A stretch of 64,000 nucleotides of DNA, from assembly GCA_030734395.1 (NCBI GenBank), contig JAUZTG010000034.1, positions 2,042,388 through 2,106,387 on the forward strand, given 5' to 3'. Position numbers and translations under genes: made by a program. Positions within the stretch are counted from its first letter, which is position 1, and every line of letters begins with the position of its first letter. The notes below the pieces were generated by a model. The model saw only the letters and a program-made list of their open reading frames with translations. It made no database searches and had not been told where the DNA came from. Below are positions 24,709 to 35,673 of this stretch, piece after piece. This DNA is from Sarocladium kiliense. Taxonomy: Eukaryota; Ascomycota; Sordariomycetes; Hypocreales; Sarocladiaceae.

Positions 24709-25729
24709 ATGCCTTCCTTCAAGACCGCCGTCCTCTCGGCTTTCGCCGCCGCCGCCTCCGTCTCGGCTCTCCCTTCCTCCATCAGGCTCTCTGGGCGTCA
24801 ACTGCAGTACCACGACCTCGCGAAGCGCCAGAACGCCGGTGCCGCAGCTGCTGGCCTGAACGACTTTGATATCCTGCAGTTGTAAGTTTCACTCTCTCAC
24901 GAAAATTGAAGAAAGAATTGAGTCTAACATGTGTTCCAGCGCCCTCACTCTTGAACACCTTGAGGAGACCTTCTACCGCACCGGCTTCCAGCAGTTCCCC
25001 GACTCCGACTTCGCCGCCCTCGGCCTCTCCGCCGAGACCATCGCCGACCTCAAGCAGATCGGCAAGACCGAAGAGGAGCACGTCACGTTCCTCCAGTCCG
25101 CTCTCGCCCAGAACGGCATCGCCCCCGTCAAGCCCTGCGAGTACAACTTCGGCTTCACCGATGCCGCTGGCATGGTCGCCACAGCCGGCATCCTCGAGGC
25201 TGTCGGTGTCTCTGCCTACCTCGGTGCTGCGCCTCTGCTCGCTGACCCGGCTCTGCTCGGTGCTGCTGGATCTATCCTGACCATTGAGGCTCGTCACCAG
25301 TCTTCTATCCGGGTGTTTGGTGCTTCGCCCGCTATCCCAGCAGCTTTTGACGTTGCCCTCGGCCCGCGTCACATCTTCTCTCTCGCCGCTCCCTTCATCA
25401 CCTCGTGCCCTGAAGGATCCAACCTTCAGGTTGAGGCTTTCCCTACCCTCGCCATGGCTGACGGCATTGACGCTGCCTCTCTCACCATTGGCTCTCGCGT
25501 CCGCTTCGCCTCCGAGGCCACCTCTGGTGCTACCCACTGTGCTTTCACTGCCGGTGGTCTCGTCCCCGGTGGCACCAAGTTCACTCCCCACACCGAGGGT
25601 GAGGGTTGCGAGATCCCCCATGGTGTCAACGGTGTCACCTACGTCAGCTTGACTAGCCAAGCTCCTCTCACGGGTGCCTTGACCGACGACATCACCCTTG
25701 CTGGTCCCATCGCCATGGTCCTCTCATGA
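24709..25729 (+). CDS. Secreted ferritin-like (Rds1 family) stress protein
   Basis: Two exons, 24709-24881 and 24940-25729, give 320 residues. Residues 1-20 (FKTAVLSAFAAAASVSALP) are a signal peptide, followed by a region with a Lys-Arg that may be a processing site. The mature part begins with FDILQLFALTLEHLEETFYR, the first helix of the ferritin-2-like fold, and contains EEHVTFLQSAL, ILEAVGVSAYLGAAPLL and ILTIEARHQS: the E...E/H and ExxRH residues that would line a di-iron site. The C-terminal third is Gly/Thr/Ala-rich and beta-like. Rds1-type proteins respond to nutrient or stress signals in fungi. Strong codon bias (C-ending codons) suggests high expression. Two upstream microsatellites may affect its promoter. 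Confidence 0.88.
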
Positions 25730-27081
25730 GTGGGTGTTTAAGCCGGCGTGAACACCACCATACACTCCTCCCTCCATGGGAGGTGTAAGACAGTATAAGC
25801 GGTCCAGCTGTGTCTTGGATAGTCCATAGAGAACTGGAATCCCAAATGGACAGTGAGCACCTCTGCCACCCTTATCCTGGACACCTTCCGCCCTCCTTTT
25901 CTTCTTCTTCTCACGGCCGTTCATGACTTCGTGAGGAAGCTTTTCCTATCATCAACAGCCGAGCTTGCATCCACCTTTAGGAGGACAGCTCCCTGTTGCA
26001 TATCCTTTTTACTGTACTTAATGATGATACCAGGGTTTTCTTTCAATGTTGCCCAGAGATAAACACATGAATTCAAGAACTAGGTTTTCTTGGATTCTCG
26101 AGTGGAATTAGCTATACACAGTCAATTGCACTCGCAAAAGAACAGAGAAAAAAAAAGAGTATAATACATTCATCCTGGTGTCATCTCCAAGAGTGCTCGC
26201 TGCACCTTGTGACCTTGAACTTTTGCTGAGCGCACTTCACAACCACTTTGACAGATTCCCATCCCTTTGCCGCCATGATTCTCCATCTGACATGAGAAAA
26301 AGCTGCGACACTTCCGTGTTCGCCGCGCACAGCTCAACAAGTGACCAGTTCAGGTTCTGACAGGGGTATGTCGGTGGTGGTGGATTTTACCAAGGCCTGT
26401 CGCACGGGACTAATCAGGTTAGCGCTATTGCCGCCCTTGCTCAGGCTCGGCTCAGTCGATGCTCAGGTCACGCTCCGCCTCAAATAATTATGCAAGTTAT
26501 GCACAGCTGGATTGCAAACCGGTTTACCAAAACGGCAATACCTCCACATTACCGACTAGCATGCTGGAGGCACCACTGACCGTGGAATGCTGGTTGCTGC
26601 TCCCCCATTCTGTAGCTGGCACCAAATGCTAACGCGACCCTGCCTTTGCCGTGACCCAAGTTTGTGACTTCCTAGGATGTCAGCATTGGGCCGTCCACCT
26701 GCTGAAACTCACAAATGCTGACGTGCCTTTGGCGATATTCCCTCCTTGGTCCGCCAATAGCAAGCAGTTACTAATAAGTTTGCGCGCGAGTTGTTACCAG
26801 GTATGAGAGAATCATCAACACACATAGCCTCTAACGACTTCTGATCCTACTAATCAGCAACTTCTTCGCCTATCGCAGCAAGTGAGAACACAGCGAGAGT
26901 GCCACAGGTCTGGCTCTGCCAGCTCATCTCACCAGATGCAACACTCCGCTGGAGACTGGGCGGATGGACAGAACCAGCTAGGCGAAGGACGAAAATGGCC
27001 ACTGGCTGCTTTTGACAACGCCGACCCAACATAAATGGAACGTACTGCCGGTGTTACATATCACTGATCAACCACATCAAC
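25730..27081. other. Intergenic region
   Basis: 1.35 kb between two genes for secreted proteins. Only frames up to about 70 codons; an A-rich tract near 26142-26160. Nothing further recognised. Confidence 0.45.
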
Positions 27082-27909
27082 ATGTCTTTCAGGGTATTTT
27101 TGACGATCATACTCCTCGCTTTGCCCTTTTCTGAAGCCCATTCATGGGTCGAGCGCCTCAGGGTCCTCGGGCTGAATGGCTCCATGATTGGTGACCCTGG
27201 ATACATCCGGGGGTTCGTATCTCGATCTGATCCAGATTTCAACGATCACCGAATGCAGTATCACCTCCCGCCCAATGAGAGGACGTCAGGAGCAGGTATT
27301 CTGCCATCTGACCACATCTGTAGAGAGTCTCAGCGAGCCGTGCAGACCCCTGATGATAAGAACTTTCCCCCTTTGAGGGCGCGACCCGGCGACTACATCG
27401 CCCTTCAATACCAGGAGAATGGACATGTAACTCTCCCGGAAACAAGTCCTCAGAAGGAAGGCAGTGGTAAGATCTTTATCTACGGCACTCAGCGTCCCTC
27501 CGCAGACGATAAGCTCGCTTCAATCCATGGGGTATGGACCGAAGATGGAACTGGTGGCGATGGGCGAGGCTCCCTTTTAGCAACGAGGCCCTTTGATGAC
27601 GGCCAATGCTACCAGATCAACGACGGAAAGATCTCAACCAGTCGCCAGACTGAATTCAGCAAGAGCCCCGCGGATCCTCAGGGTGCCGACTTGTGGTGTC
27701 AATCGGACATCCGTTTACCTCGGGACGTGAGTATGATGTACACCCTCTACTGGGTCTGGGAATGGCCGTTCAAGCCGAGCGACACGAAGCAGCCCGCCGA
27801 CATCTACACCAGCTGTATGGACATCTACATTGTGCCGGAAGAGGTCGCTTTTGTGTCGGGACAGGACTTGAACGAGATGGGTATCAGGGATCAGATGCTC
27901 GCAAGTTGA
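27082..27909 (+). CDS. Secreted LPMO-like protein with N-terminal histidine (DUF7492-like)
   Basis: 275 residues in one exon. A 19-residue signal peptide (FLTIILLALPFSEA) is followed directly by His20 in HSWVERL, so signal cleavage would expose an N-terminal histidine. A second histidine (His115) lies in QENGHVTLPE. An N-terminal His plus an internal GH motif is the histidine-brace layout of copper-dependent lytic polysaccharide monooxygenases. The C-terminal part (WPFKPSDTKQPADIYTSCMD) carries paired cysteines, as in LPMO-type beta-sandwiches. I associate the sequence with the uncharacterised fungal DUF7492 group; copper binding and any substrate are inferred. It ends 68 bp before the convergent DUF3723 gene, so it marks the last core-looking gene before the accessory region. 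Confidence 0.7.
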   Translation: MSFRVFLTIILLALPFSEAHSWVERLRVLGLNGSMIGDPGYIRGFVSRSDPDFNDHRMQYHLPPNERTSGAGILPSDHICRESQRAVQTPDDKNFPPLRARPGDYIALQYQENGHVTLPETSPQKEGSGKIFIYGTQRPSADDKLASIHGVWTEDGTGGDGRGSLLATRPFDDGQCYQINDGKISTSRQTEFSKSPADPQGADLWCQSDIRLPRDVSMMYTLYWVWEWPFKPSDTKQPADIYTSCMDIYIVPEEVAFVSGQDLNEMGIRDQMLAS

Positions 27910-27976
27910 TGGCCTGGAAGTGTTCACTGTTGCATGTCTTTAGAACTATAGAAGCTGGATTCTTCTCATCTTAGCC

Positions 27977-30332
27977 TTACAACTCCACTTCCGCAGGGAA
28001 ACCGCTCGTTTCCGTGTTTAAGCAGACGATATCATCAGTGAGGGTAGCGCAATCTTCCAGAGCAAGACCTCTGCCTTCTCTGGAATACAAAAACAGTTGC
28101 TGTCCTCGATTTTCCTCTCGAACTTTGGCAATTCCTTCGATGATAGATCCCCGCCGATGTAACCCTACTTCCCGCCATTCTCCTCCTTTTCGAATCAAGA
28201 TGGTCATCTGTCGATCGAGCGGTCGCATGATCGCATTTTGCTGCACTTCCGACACCGTACCAAGTTCTTGGCGCTGAGGGCAGAATGCTGTGATAGCCGA
28301 GCTCCGATCTGCGACGCCCTCCACAGAGACTAGGCCCTGGGACTCTAGTACTCGGACAGCTGTACTCTTGGGCCGCGCCTTTTTAACCTTCTCGACTCGG
28401 GTTTGGGTCCGTTGCGCTGTCTTCTCTGGCCGTCGCCGCTTCGCTGGCATTGAGAAGGCCGGTGAATCCCTCATCTCGTAGTCGCCATCAGCAGCCGAAG
28501 TTGGCTGGTCCGCCGGCAGCGGCCCTGTGGCCCTCTGCTCGTCTCCAGCTATATCTGACATGCCATCATTGAAGGTTTCTTGTTCTGAAATATCATGCAT
28601 GCCCCAAAAGGCATGGAAGACGCATCTGCGCACGAACAACGATGTAATCCCTGATCCTTTCTGCACTTCGCAAGTGAATAAATGGGGCGTATAGAAGCGA
28701 CGGTCACGAGCATAGGCTCTGGAGTACTGGCGACCACAACGTCGGCCAACAGGTTCCGAGGAATGTGCAGTAGTCAGCTCTGGATTACCAATCTCGCTCT
28801 GTATGGGGCGTGCCTCCTTGAGTAGTCCGACCTGTATGTCGACGAGCCTGTCAAAGTTCGGCCCCCATTCAAACGAGGATGGGGGTCGAGCAGCCAGCAG
28901 CAGCTTCATGGCCACTCTTCGATCTGGGTCCTCTGAACATAATCGAGAGATCTCATCTGAGACAAAACCCTTTGCTTCGGCTTGACGCGCCAGTTCAATC
29001 CATGCCTTTTCATCGTACTGCCTAGGCTCCGGTTTTTCCTCATCATCTTCTAGAAGAGGGTTCTCTCCCGAGAGTTCGGCGACATTCTGCATAATATCAA
29101 GGTAGAGAAGTTTAAGGCTCCCAAGAAACTCGGATTCCGGAGTGAAAGGAGAGTTTTCTGGGAGTCTGAAGGCATTCCAAGCCAGGGACTGCACGGTGAC
29201 AGGCAAGCACTTCTTGCCTAAGATTAGCCGTTTCAACACACCAGTACATTGTCGTAGATAATAGACATCCATCTGCAATGTGTGGATCGTCGGAATCAAG
29301 TATTTCACTTGCCTGAGTCGTTGAAGGACTTGTTGCCGCTCAGTTTCGTCTTCCAGACACCAGAGCACCGCATTTTCCGTCACAGCGGCTGACACGCTAA
29401 GATCATCCTCGAATGACACGCCTGGGGCACGGAGCTGGAAGTTGCGGACCGTATCGTCGTCAACAAATTTCAAGGCAGCCCCGGAACCCATGATGAAGAC
29501 AAATGTGTCGTGAATGAGTCGGAGGTAATGTTCAATCTCCTTTGCAGAACTCAGTGACCGACACTGGCGAGGCAACTCGGCTGGACCAGTACGTACCTCA
29601 TCACACTTCTCCGTCATGATTCTTTTCCAGACGCTCAACTTGAAGCTCTTCCGATGGCCTGGCATCTCGAGAACAAATCGGAGTGCGGTTGCCAGACTTT
29701 TATGGCTGGCGAGTCTTTTCGCTACGTCAACCTTGTTCTTAGTACCGAGCCTTCCTAGCCATCGTGCTGCATCGCGCGAGTGAGGGGGATGCTTGAGGAT
29801 ATTGAAGAAGATGAAGCCTTCGGACAGTCTGCCCTCGTTATTGGAGTCTTCTCTCAGTACGCGCTTAGCCTCCACAGACAAGCCTATGCGCTTAGCATAC
29901 CACGCAAGGGCAGGAAAGAAAGGTCGACATACCAACGTAGAGCCTCACCGTCCACCAATGATGGAGCTTCTTGAATCCTCTTAGCGCTGCGACGCGATGC
30001 TTGCCTTGTAGACACTCAATCTGCGCGCCAGAAGGTAGATGCAAGGCGGGTGGCTGCGCCCTTGTCAAGTCCTCCATAGTAAGTTGGGAGTGTTGCAATG
30101 AGGACTTAAGCGCGTCTGCCGAGATGGACCCTGGGATTGAATGCGTTGGGTCGAGGCGGTTACACCCTTCTAGTTCAAAAATCTTGACCAGGCGATTAAC
30201 ATTATCTCTGTCAAGGTCGCGTACATCTTCGTGACCATCTGGATCGTCGAAAGAGAGGAAGTTGAGAGCGACTTTTGCAGTCCCTTGCAGACTGGACGAG
30301 ATCTCTTCGTTCAGGTACCTTGACGACGCCAT
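27977..30332 (-). CDS. DUF3723 family protein (Starship-associated cargo), intact
   Basis: Two exons, 30332-29933 and 29883-27977, with a 49-nt intron, give 768 residues. The splice joins HHWWTVRLYV to GLSVEAKRVLRED, which fits the family. Landmarks: LPSGAQIECLQGKHRVAALRG near residues 105-125, then LSEGFIFFNILKH, DIMQNVAELSGENPLLEDD, the conserved VGRRCGRQYSRAYARDR and ITSLFVRRCVFHAFWG, and a basic linker (PAKRRRPEKTAQRTQTRVEKVKKARPKS region, likely NLS). The C-terminal 110 residues have a beta-rich appearance. DUF3723 genes are of unknown function but are recurrent cargo of Starship transposons. A second Met at 30347 gives a start five residues longer. The promoter side is occupied by a minisatellite. 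Confidence 0.85.
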
Positions 30333-30429
30333 GGCTTGGTCACCCAACGCAGCGATTACAGCATGGGGTCATTGGGACTCTTATAGATTGCAAAAAGCTA
30401 ATTATAGAACAGCAATGGAGGCAAGACCT

Positions 30430-30822
30430 GTGGGCAAAGCAAGATCTTGGCAAAGGATGCATTTGGGCAAAGGAGGCGGGACTCGTGGGCAAAGCAAGAA
30501 TCTGGGCAAAGGAGGCAGGACTCGTGGGCAAAGCAAGATCTTGGGCAAAGGAGGCATCTGGCCAAAGGAGGCGGGACTCGTGGGCAAAGCAAGAATCTGG
30601 GCAAAGGAGGCAGGAGTCGTGGGCAAAGCAAGATCTTGGGCAAAGGAGGCATCTGGCCAAAGGAGGCGGGACTCGTGGGCAAAGCAAGAATCTGGGCAAA
30701 GGAGGCATCTGGCCAAAGGAGGCGGGACTCGTGGGCAAAGCAAGATCTTGGGCAAAGTAGGCAAGAACATTGGGCAAAGCAAGAATCTGGGCAAAGGAGG
30801 GAGGACTCGTGGGCAAGTCAAA
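30430..30822. repeat. 39-bp minisatellite, open in all six frames
   Basis: About nine imperfect units built on GGGCAAAGGAGGC plus GGGACTCGTGGGCAAAGCAAGA(A)TCT. Some units carry an inserted ATCTGGCCAAAGGAGGC segment. As the unit length is a multiple of three and contains no stop in any frame, long open frames of 94-193 codons run through it on both strands. They encode simple repeats such as GQSKNLGKGG or WAKQESGQRR and are not proposed as genes. The array begins about 100 bp upstream of the DUF3723 start codon. Confidence 0.9.
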
Positions 30823-31075
30823 GGTATTCCTACCCGTGTCTAGCCAATAGAGGTACACGAAAATTTACGGTGGAGCTGTACAGAATCGGCCCCCCCCATG
30901 GTCGAAACCGGCGCCCCTCAGAGCTGAGGATGCCCCGAGCACGTACCGTGGTAAGGCTAAAATCGGCCTGCAGGTGTCGTGGACGGTTCTGTCCAACCTA
31001 ATTATAGTATCTAGAATGCAACAAGATCGGGAAAAACAGAACCCTGGGCAAAGGGACTGGCCGTATCATGCCATG

Positions 31076-31083
31076 TATATATA
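31076..31083 (+). promoter_or_regulatory. TATA box of pseudokinase gene
   Basis: TATATATA, 95 bp upstream of the start codon at 31178. Confidence 0.5.
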
Positions 31084-31177
31084 GACCTTCGCCCAGCCCC
31101 GGCAGATGAGGCACGTTCGCATATAAACACAGGTTGATGGGACACGTACTGGGGAGCACGTCAATCACATTCCAACA

Positions 31178-32115
31178 ATGGCAGATGAGAAGCGCCATAC
31201 ACGTTTCATTGAGGAGGAGCTTGCCAGAGAACATCAGGTGCGATCCTCTCCAATTCCTCAAAGCACTGCACGGAAGCTAGTGGCCGCCAGAGAACAATCA
31301 CCGGCACCTCCAAGCCGCTTCCCTGTCAAGCCAATTCCGGAGGGTGCCAGAGGAAAGCTTGTACCAGTACTGGTAGGCTCGCCCTGGAAAAACTATGAAA
31401 GCCAGCATCGCCTCAAGCTCGGCTACTCGTTTGCCATTGCTATCTCCACTTCGTCACGGCTGCCTCGCATGATCCGATCGATCACCGGGCCCAGCACCGA
31501 TGAACAGATACAGAGACTCCATCGCCTGAGCCATGCGAATATTGTTGAGACCATAGAGCTCTACACCTGCCCACAGGCGGGTTACTTCCTCGTTTCAGAG
31601 TATCTTCCCACCAGCGTCCAGCATCTTTGCCAGGCGCCGCGCTATCCCACAGAGCCACAGCTCAGTTCAATCCTGCATCAGGTATACAGCTCCCCTGGTG
31701 ATGGGAGGTCCTTCTAACATATCCTCAGGTTCTTACCGGCATCGAATTCCTGCTTTCTAGTGGCCTGGTCCACGAACAGCTCTCTGCGGCCAACTTGCTG
31801 ATCAGCCCAGCAGGCGATGTTAAGATCAGTGATGTGGAACGCTCCGTCCAAGGTGGCGACTTGCGAAAGCTTCTCACCTCGTTCACTAAGTTGATGATGA
31901 AACTTATGGACAAAGAGAAGGCGGAGGATGCAGTGGTTGGTCTGACGCAACCCGAGCGCTGGTCCCATGAGGCCATCGATCTGTTTACCGAGGCCGAATC
32001 GAAGGCTTCCGTTGCAGAGCTGCTGGGTCATCCATTCATGCGCAGGAGGGAGAAAGGGGACTTAGTTTGGCTTGTGTACTTTGTCCTGATGAGAGCGCCT
32101 CACAGTCGTGATTAG
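31178..32115 (+). CDS. Protein kinase-like protein, predicted pseudokinase
   Basis: Two exons, 31178-31681 and 31729-32115, with a 47-nt phase-0 intron, give 296 residues. After a 60-residue polar N-terminus a kinase fold can be followed: LHRLSHANIVETIELY (alpha-C region), GYFLVSEYLPTSVQHL (hinge), then HEQLSAANLLISPAGDVKISDVE. That last block aligns with HRDLKxxN...DFG, but the catalytic Asp of HRD is Gln, the catalytic-loop Lys is Ser, and DFG is DVE. No VAIK lysine is visible (AIAISTS instead). The C-lobe is shortened but keeps a final AELLGHPFMRRR, as in true kinases. It should therefore not be an active kinase. It lies head-on in front of the DUF3435 gene, 436 bp upstream and on the same strand. 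Function unknown. Confidence 0.72.
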
Positions 32116-32551
32116 ATTCGTCTGAGCAGGCTCTAGCATAGGTTAAGCATCGGAAAAAGCAAGTGTTACAAGCTCATCTTAGGTCACTGTTACCCGTGTG
32201 ACGCTACCAATTGCTGCAATTACAGAGTGCAAAACCCACATGTGCAGCATCAGTTTATTATTCTGGCCACTTCTTTCCCAGGCCAGCACCACTCATAGTA
32301 ATTCCCGGTTCCATCACAATATCAGAAGCGAGGTTGCCAGTCGAAGGCTTTCAGCAATCACGCACGGCAGGCGACGATGGCTTGTGAAATCCGATTGGGC
32401 TACTTTAAATAGATGGCTGCGTCCATGTGGTATAAAGGGGTCACGTCCCCAGCCCAGGCTACAACTCCAATCTTCGACCTTTCATCTACACCACCAGAGC
32501 GCCTCTCTTCCCCGACCCCAGTTTCCTTCACCACATATTGGCACCGTCATC
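32116..32551. promoter_or_regulatory. Upstream region of the DUF3435 recombinase gene
   Basis: 436 bp with no gene. It includes the 3' end of the pseudokinase transcript and the promoter of the recombinase. If the gene is a true captain, one transposon border would be expected in or to the left of this stretch; no obvious terminal repeat is visible by eye. Confidence 0.4.
32431..32438 (+). promoter_or_regulatory. TATA box of DUF3435 gene
   Basis: TATAAAGG, about 120 bp upstream of the start codon at 32552 and followed by a C/T-rich leader. Confidence 0.55.
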
Positions 32552-35218
32552 ATGACTGACCCCAAGAAGAGGCCGAGGCGAGGGCGACGCCAGAAGAATT
32601 ACATGGAAAAGCAAGAGGGCATCGAAGTCCCCGCCTCGATAGTGAACGATAACTCAGTCTCTAAGAACGTGGAACCCGTCACGGAAAGGAAATACGCACG
32701 GCAGCTGCAGAACTGGGACAACTTGTGAGTGATCGATTTGAGCTGTTCGTGTGACTTTACTCAGCGTAGCAGCGTCCGACAGTATGGTGATCGAAGCGCG
32801 GACACTCTTCGAGATCTCAAGGAGTTCGTCTTTCGTATAGGCACGGGAATGAGAGCCGATATGTCCCCTGAAGAGCCTCTCTCTTACCAAGGGATCTACT
32901 CATACTGGAAAGATTTCACTGCCGGCTATAACCGGGATCGAGGAACTATTCCAAAAGATTATATCTCATCCGTTACACGCGTACGTACGTCATCTGTTGT
33001 TTTCTTGCGGTCTCGTCGCTTACTGTTGCCAGCTCCTTGACCCAAGGGGTGAATTGGGCAAGCTTCTCAACATCGTGGCAGACAAGGGGCCTAGGCGTCA
33101 TGCTACTGCGGAGGTATTGACCTGGACAGGAGAATTCTCTTGGACCCTGGACTGGAAAATCTTCGCCCGCCCCAAGATGCGAATCGTTCATTGGGCATTT
33201 CTCCTCGCAGCAGTTTTCACATCTTCTCGAGTCTCCGATTACATTGAGTCTTCCGCTCGATACGGGACCAATGTAGGACTCTACTACGAGGTGACGTTTT
33301 GCGACCATATACTGCTACCAGCGCTAAATTGTTTCATAGGACGCTATCTTCATCGCCTTCCGAAATGATGAAGGGGAGACAGAGTTCGCGCTACAACTAA
33401 AGAAGTTCCTGAAAGGGAAGTGTCACCTGCCTAGCACCTTGTACGTTGAGCAAATGACACAGTCAAGAAGGTCACCTAACGTCTGATAGGCCAACCCCAG
33501 ACATCCACGAGCGCGGCAACCTAGGTCCTCAACCCTTGTACACAAACCCAATTTTATTTCTTCTAGCGATGTTCTGTTCCTCAGGAGCCTTGAGAGACTA
33601 CGCTGGGCCGGATGGGCTTTCCAGGCTTCTAGATCTGAGAGTCCCCCCAGGAAAGACACTTATTCGCATTCAGTGGAGCAATAACGTCCTCAAGTCCCCT
33701 ATTTTTCCGGGCCCTAACGGAAGGATCATGACCGCAAATTTCTTTTCCACAGAGTTGCGGCCCATGTTGATGCGGGCGGGCTTTCCGGACCCCCCAGGAC
33801 TTCACTGTTTCCGGGCAGAAGGTCTTACCAACATTGGTGGGGTAACATTTCAAGTCTTTGGGTGATTTGATAGCTGACAGGTCCAGATATGAATCCTAGG
33901 TACTCGGATATCCAGAGGCAAACGACAGCGGGACATGTAACCAACACAATCCAAGCTCGCCACTACTCGAGCCGAAACCCAGGCATCGACAGCCAAGCGG
34001 CGTTTATGCGCACTCAGGCCAGGCTTACAAGCGTAGGAGAGCACTTCCGAAACCTTGAGATAACATGGGAACCACAATTGTGGCAGAAGCTCCCTATAGC
34101 GAAACTTGAGGAGCTCAGGGGAACCGAAGAGTATCGAAAGGTTGAAGCTCAACTTTGCGAGGACTCAGGAATCCAAGTCAATCAACCTGTCAAATTGGAG
34201 CAGTCTGTCGAAATGGAGCAGCCTAGAGAATTAACACCAACCGACCAATTGATCAAGGCTGAACTCGGGACTCCATCTCCGACAGAGTCCGAAGACACCA
34301 CCCTCGCCCATCCAGTTCGCAAACTCAGACGCCAACTTCAGGCCCTCGAAAGAGCAGAGTTGAAGAAAGTATGGAGGGAATCCTCCAATGCAGAAATGGT
34401 TACTGATAAAAGCTCCTTCGTCGTCAGAGGAGTGAGCCGCCCCTTTACGCGACTTCGTTCGATTATGCCACTCCGTCGTCAATTAGCGGACCTCCTGACA
34501 ATACCCGCACGCCTCCGAAGTCCAGAAGGAAGAGAATCTCTCGAGACATTGATCAAACTGTACAACAGCAAGACAGAAGTTGACAGGGTTGGACTGGGTA
34601 TGTGCCATTGTGCAAGGGCAAGTTCGTAAGTAAACCCTGCACTCTTACCATAGCCGACCTAATCAATGAAGGAATCATTTGCATATATACCAATGCACAA
34701 AGAAAATGTTCAGCTACGCAGAGTTCTGCTTCTTCTGCAATGAGTGGCATTACGACCCGGAAGCCTGGGAGAGACACTGCCGAGAACACCTGGAGCAGGA
34801 TCACATTCCGATGGAGCTGTCCTGGGAAAGGGTTGAGACGACTTTCTTGCCCGGCCACTGCCCGTTTTGCTTGTGGGATCAGGGCCTTGATTGCGCAAAA
34901 CGGCTGCAACCCTTCTGTTCTCTATCTGATTGGGAGGCACATATCACAGATCACGGCATATCATGGCAGTCACGATGTGCGGACCCCCGATGCGAGGAGG
35001 TATTCCATGACAACAACTCATTCCAGAACCATATGCATGATTTACATCACGTACCGAAAACGCTCTTCCTGCCAATCAAGACCGCGCTCAAAAGGGGGCC
35101 TGATGGTTTCTTATTGGAGGGGTCTGCCGCCAAGAAGTCAAGGGTGGAAGACGATCAAGTCAATTTGCGCTTCGAGTTCCACTACTGCAACCCAAAGCCC
35201 CAAGTTAGTACATGCTGA
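32552..35218 (+). CDS. DUF3435 tyrosine recombinase with C-terminal C2H2 fingers (Starship captain family)
   Basis: Seven exons (32552-32724, 32773-32980, 33033-33290, 33340-33440, 33490-33836, 33881-34597, 34722-35218) splice in frame to about 766 residues. The last acceptor is uncertain (34722 or 34714). The tyrosine-recombinase core is readable: Arg193 in TSSRVSDYIES, His352-x-x-Arg355 in LHCFRAEG, His381 in TTAGHVT and candidate nucleophile Tyr391 in ARHYSSR. A long charged linker follows, then zinc-finger pairs: CFFCNEWHYDPEAWERHCREH, CPFCLWDQG...WEAHITDH and CADPRCEEVF...FQNHMHDLH. This is the DUF3435 architecture often labelled FluG-domain or C2H2 finger protein. Captains of this family excise and integrate Starship elements and are normally the first gene of the element, transcribed inward. 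No stop or frameshift is seen, so it may be functional. Confidence 0.85.
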
Positions 35219-35673
35219 CCTGAAGTGTCAAGGTGTCACGGGTCAAGCTCTGGAGGCAGATTATGGACATTCTATTTTGGGAGTAGGCGATCCTGGCCAG
35301 GGAGGACCAGTGCGGCCACTACTCTTACCATTCATTTGCCAGTTGCAATACCCAATCTATTTTTGGCCGCGACACATACTAACAAATTGTTTTCCGTCTT
35401 CTCCCATACCTTGGATACCGGTACCGTTTCTACAACCTAGAATCACCCTAAGATTCCCTTCCTGACCGGCTTCCGCAAGGCTACCTTGGGGGCTAGATGA
35501 CGACTATTTCTGGCCGGAAGGACACTTTCGGCCATCCATCGCCACACCTACTCGGCGTAAATAACAGAACCCAGGATCTCTGGTGTTCTGCGACCGCACT
35601 TTCCAAGTCACCCTTAACCCTCGACCTGCTCTGGTGCCTTTACTAAATATTGCCGAAACTTTAAGATCGAAGA
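35219..35673. other. 3' flank of the recombinase, with a tail sequence repeated at 37,950
   Basis: No gene. The stretch around 35268-35335 (CATTCTATTTTGGGAGTAGG onward, through CTGGCCAGGGAGGA and GCGGCCACTACT) recurs with small changes at 37956-38024, behind the relic of a second recombinase gene. It is therefore a conserved 3' tail of this gene family. Confidence 0.6.

Larger units (their letters stand above)
30333..31177. other. Intergenic region between DUF3723 and pseudokinase genes
   Basis: Divergent promoters. About half is the 39-bp minisatellite, and one leftover GGGCAAAGGGAC unit lies at about 31047-31058. TATA box of the pseudokinase gene near the right end. Confidence 0.5.

Noticed and set aside
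30430..30822. Possible CRISPR array
   Set aside because: The units are contiguous with no unique spacers, and the organism is a fungus.
30262..31001. Six long open frames (94-193 codons) on both strands over the 39-bp repeats
   Set aside because: They are a by-product of a stop-free repeat unit whose length is a multiple of three; none has a gene-like start, end or composition.
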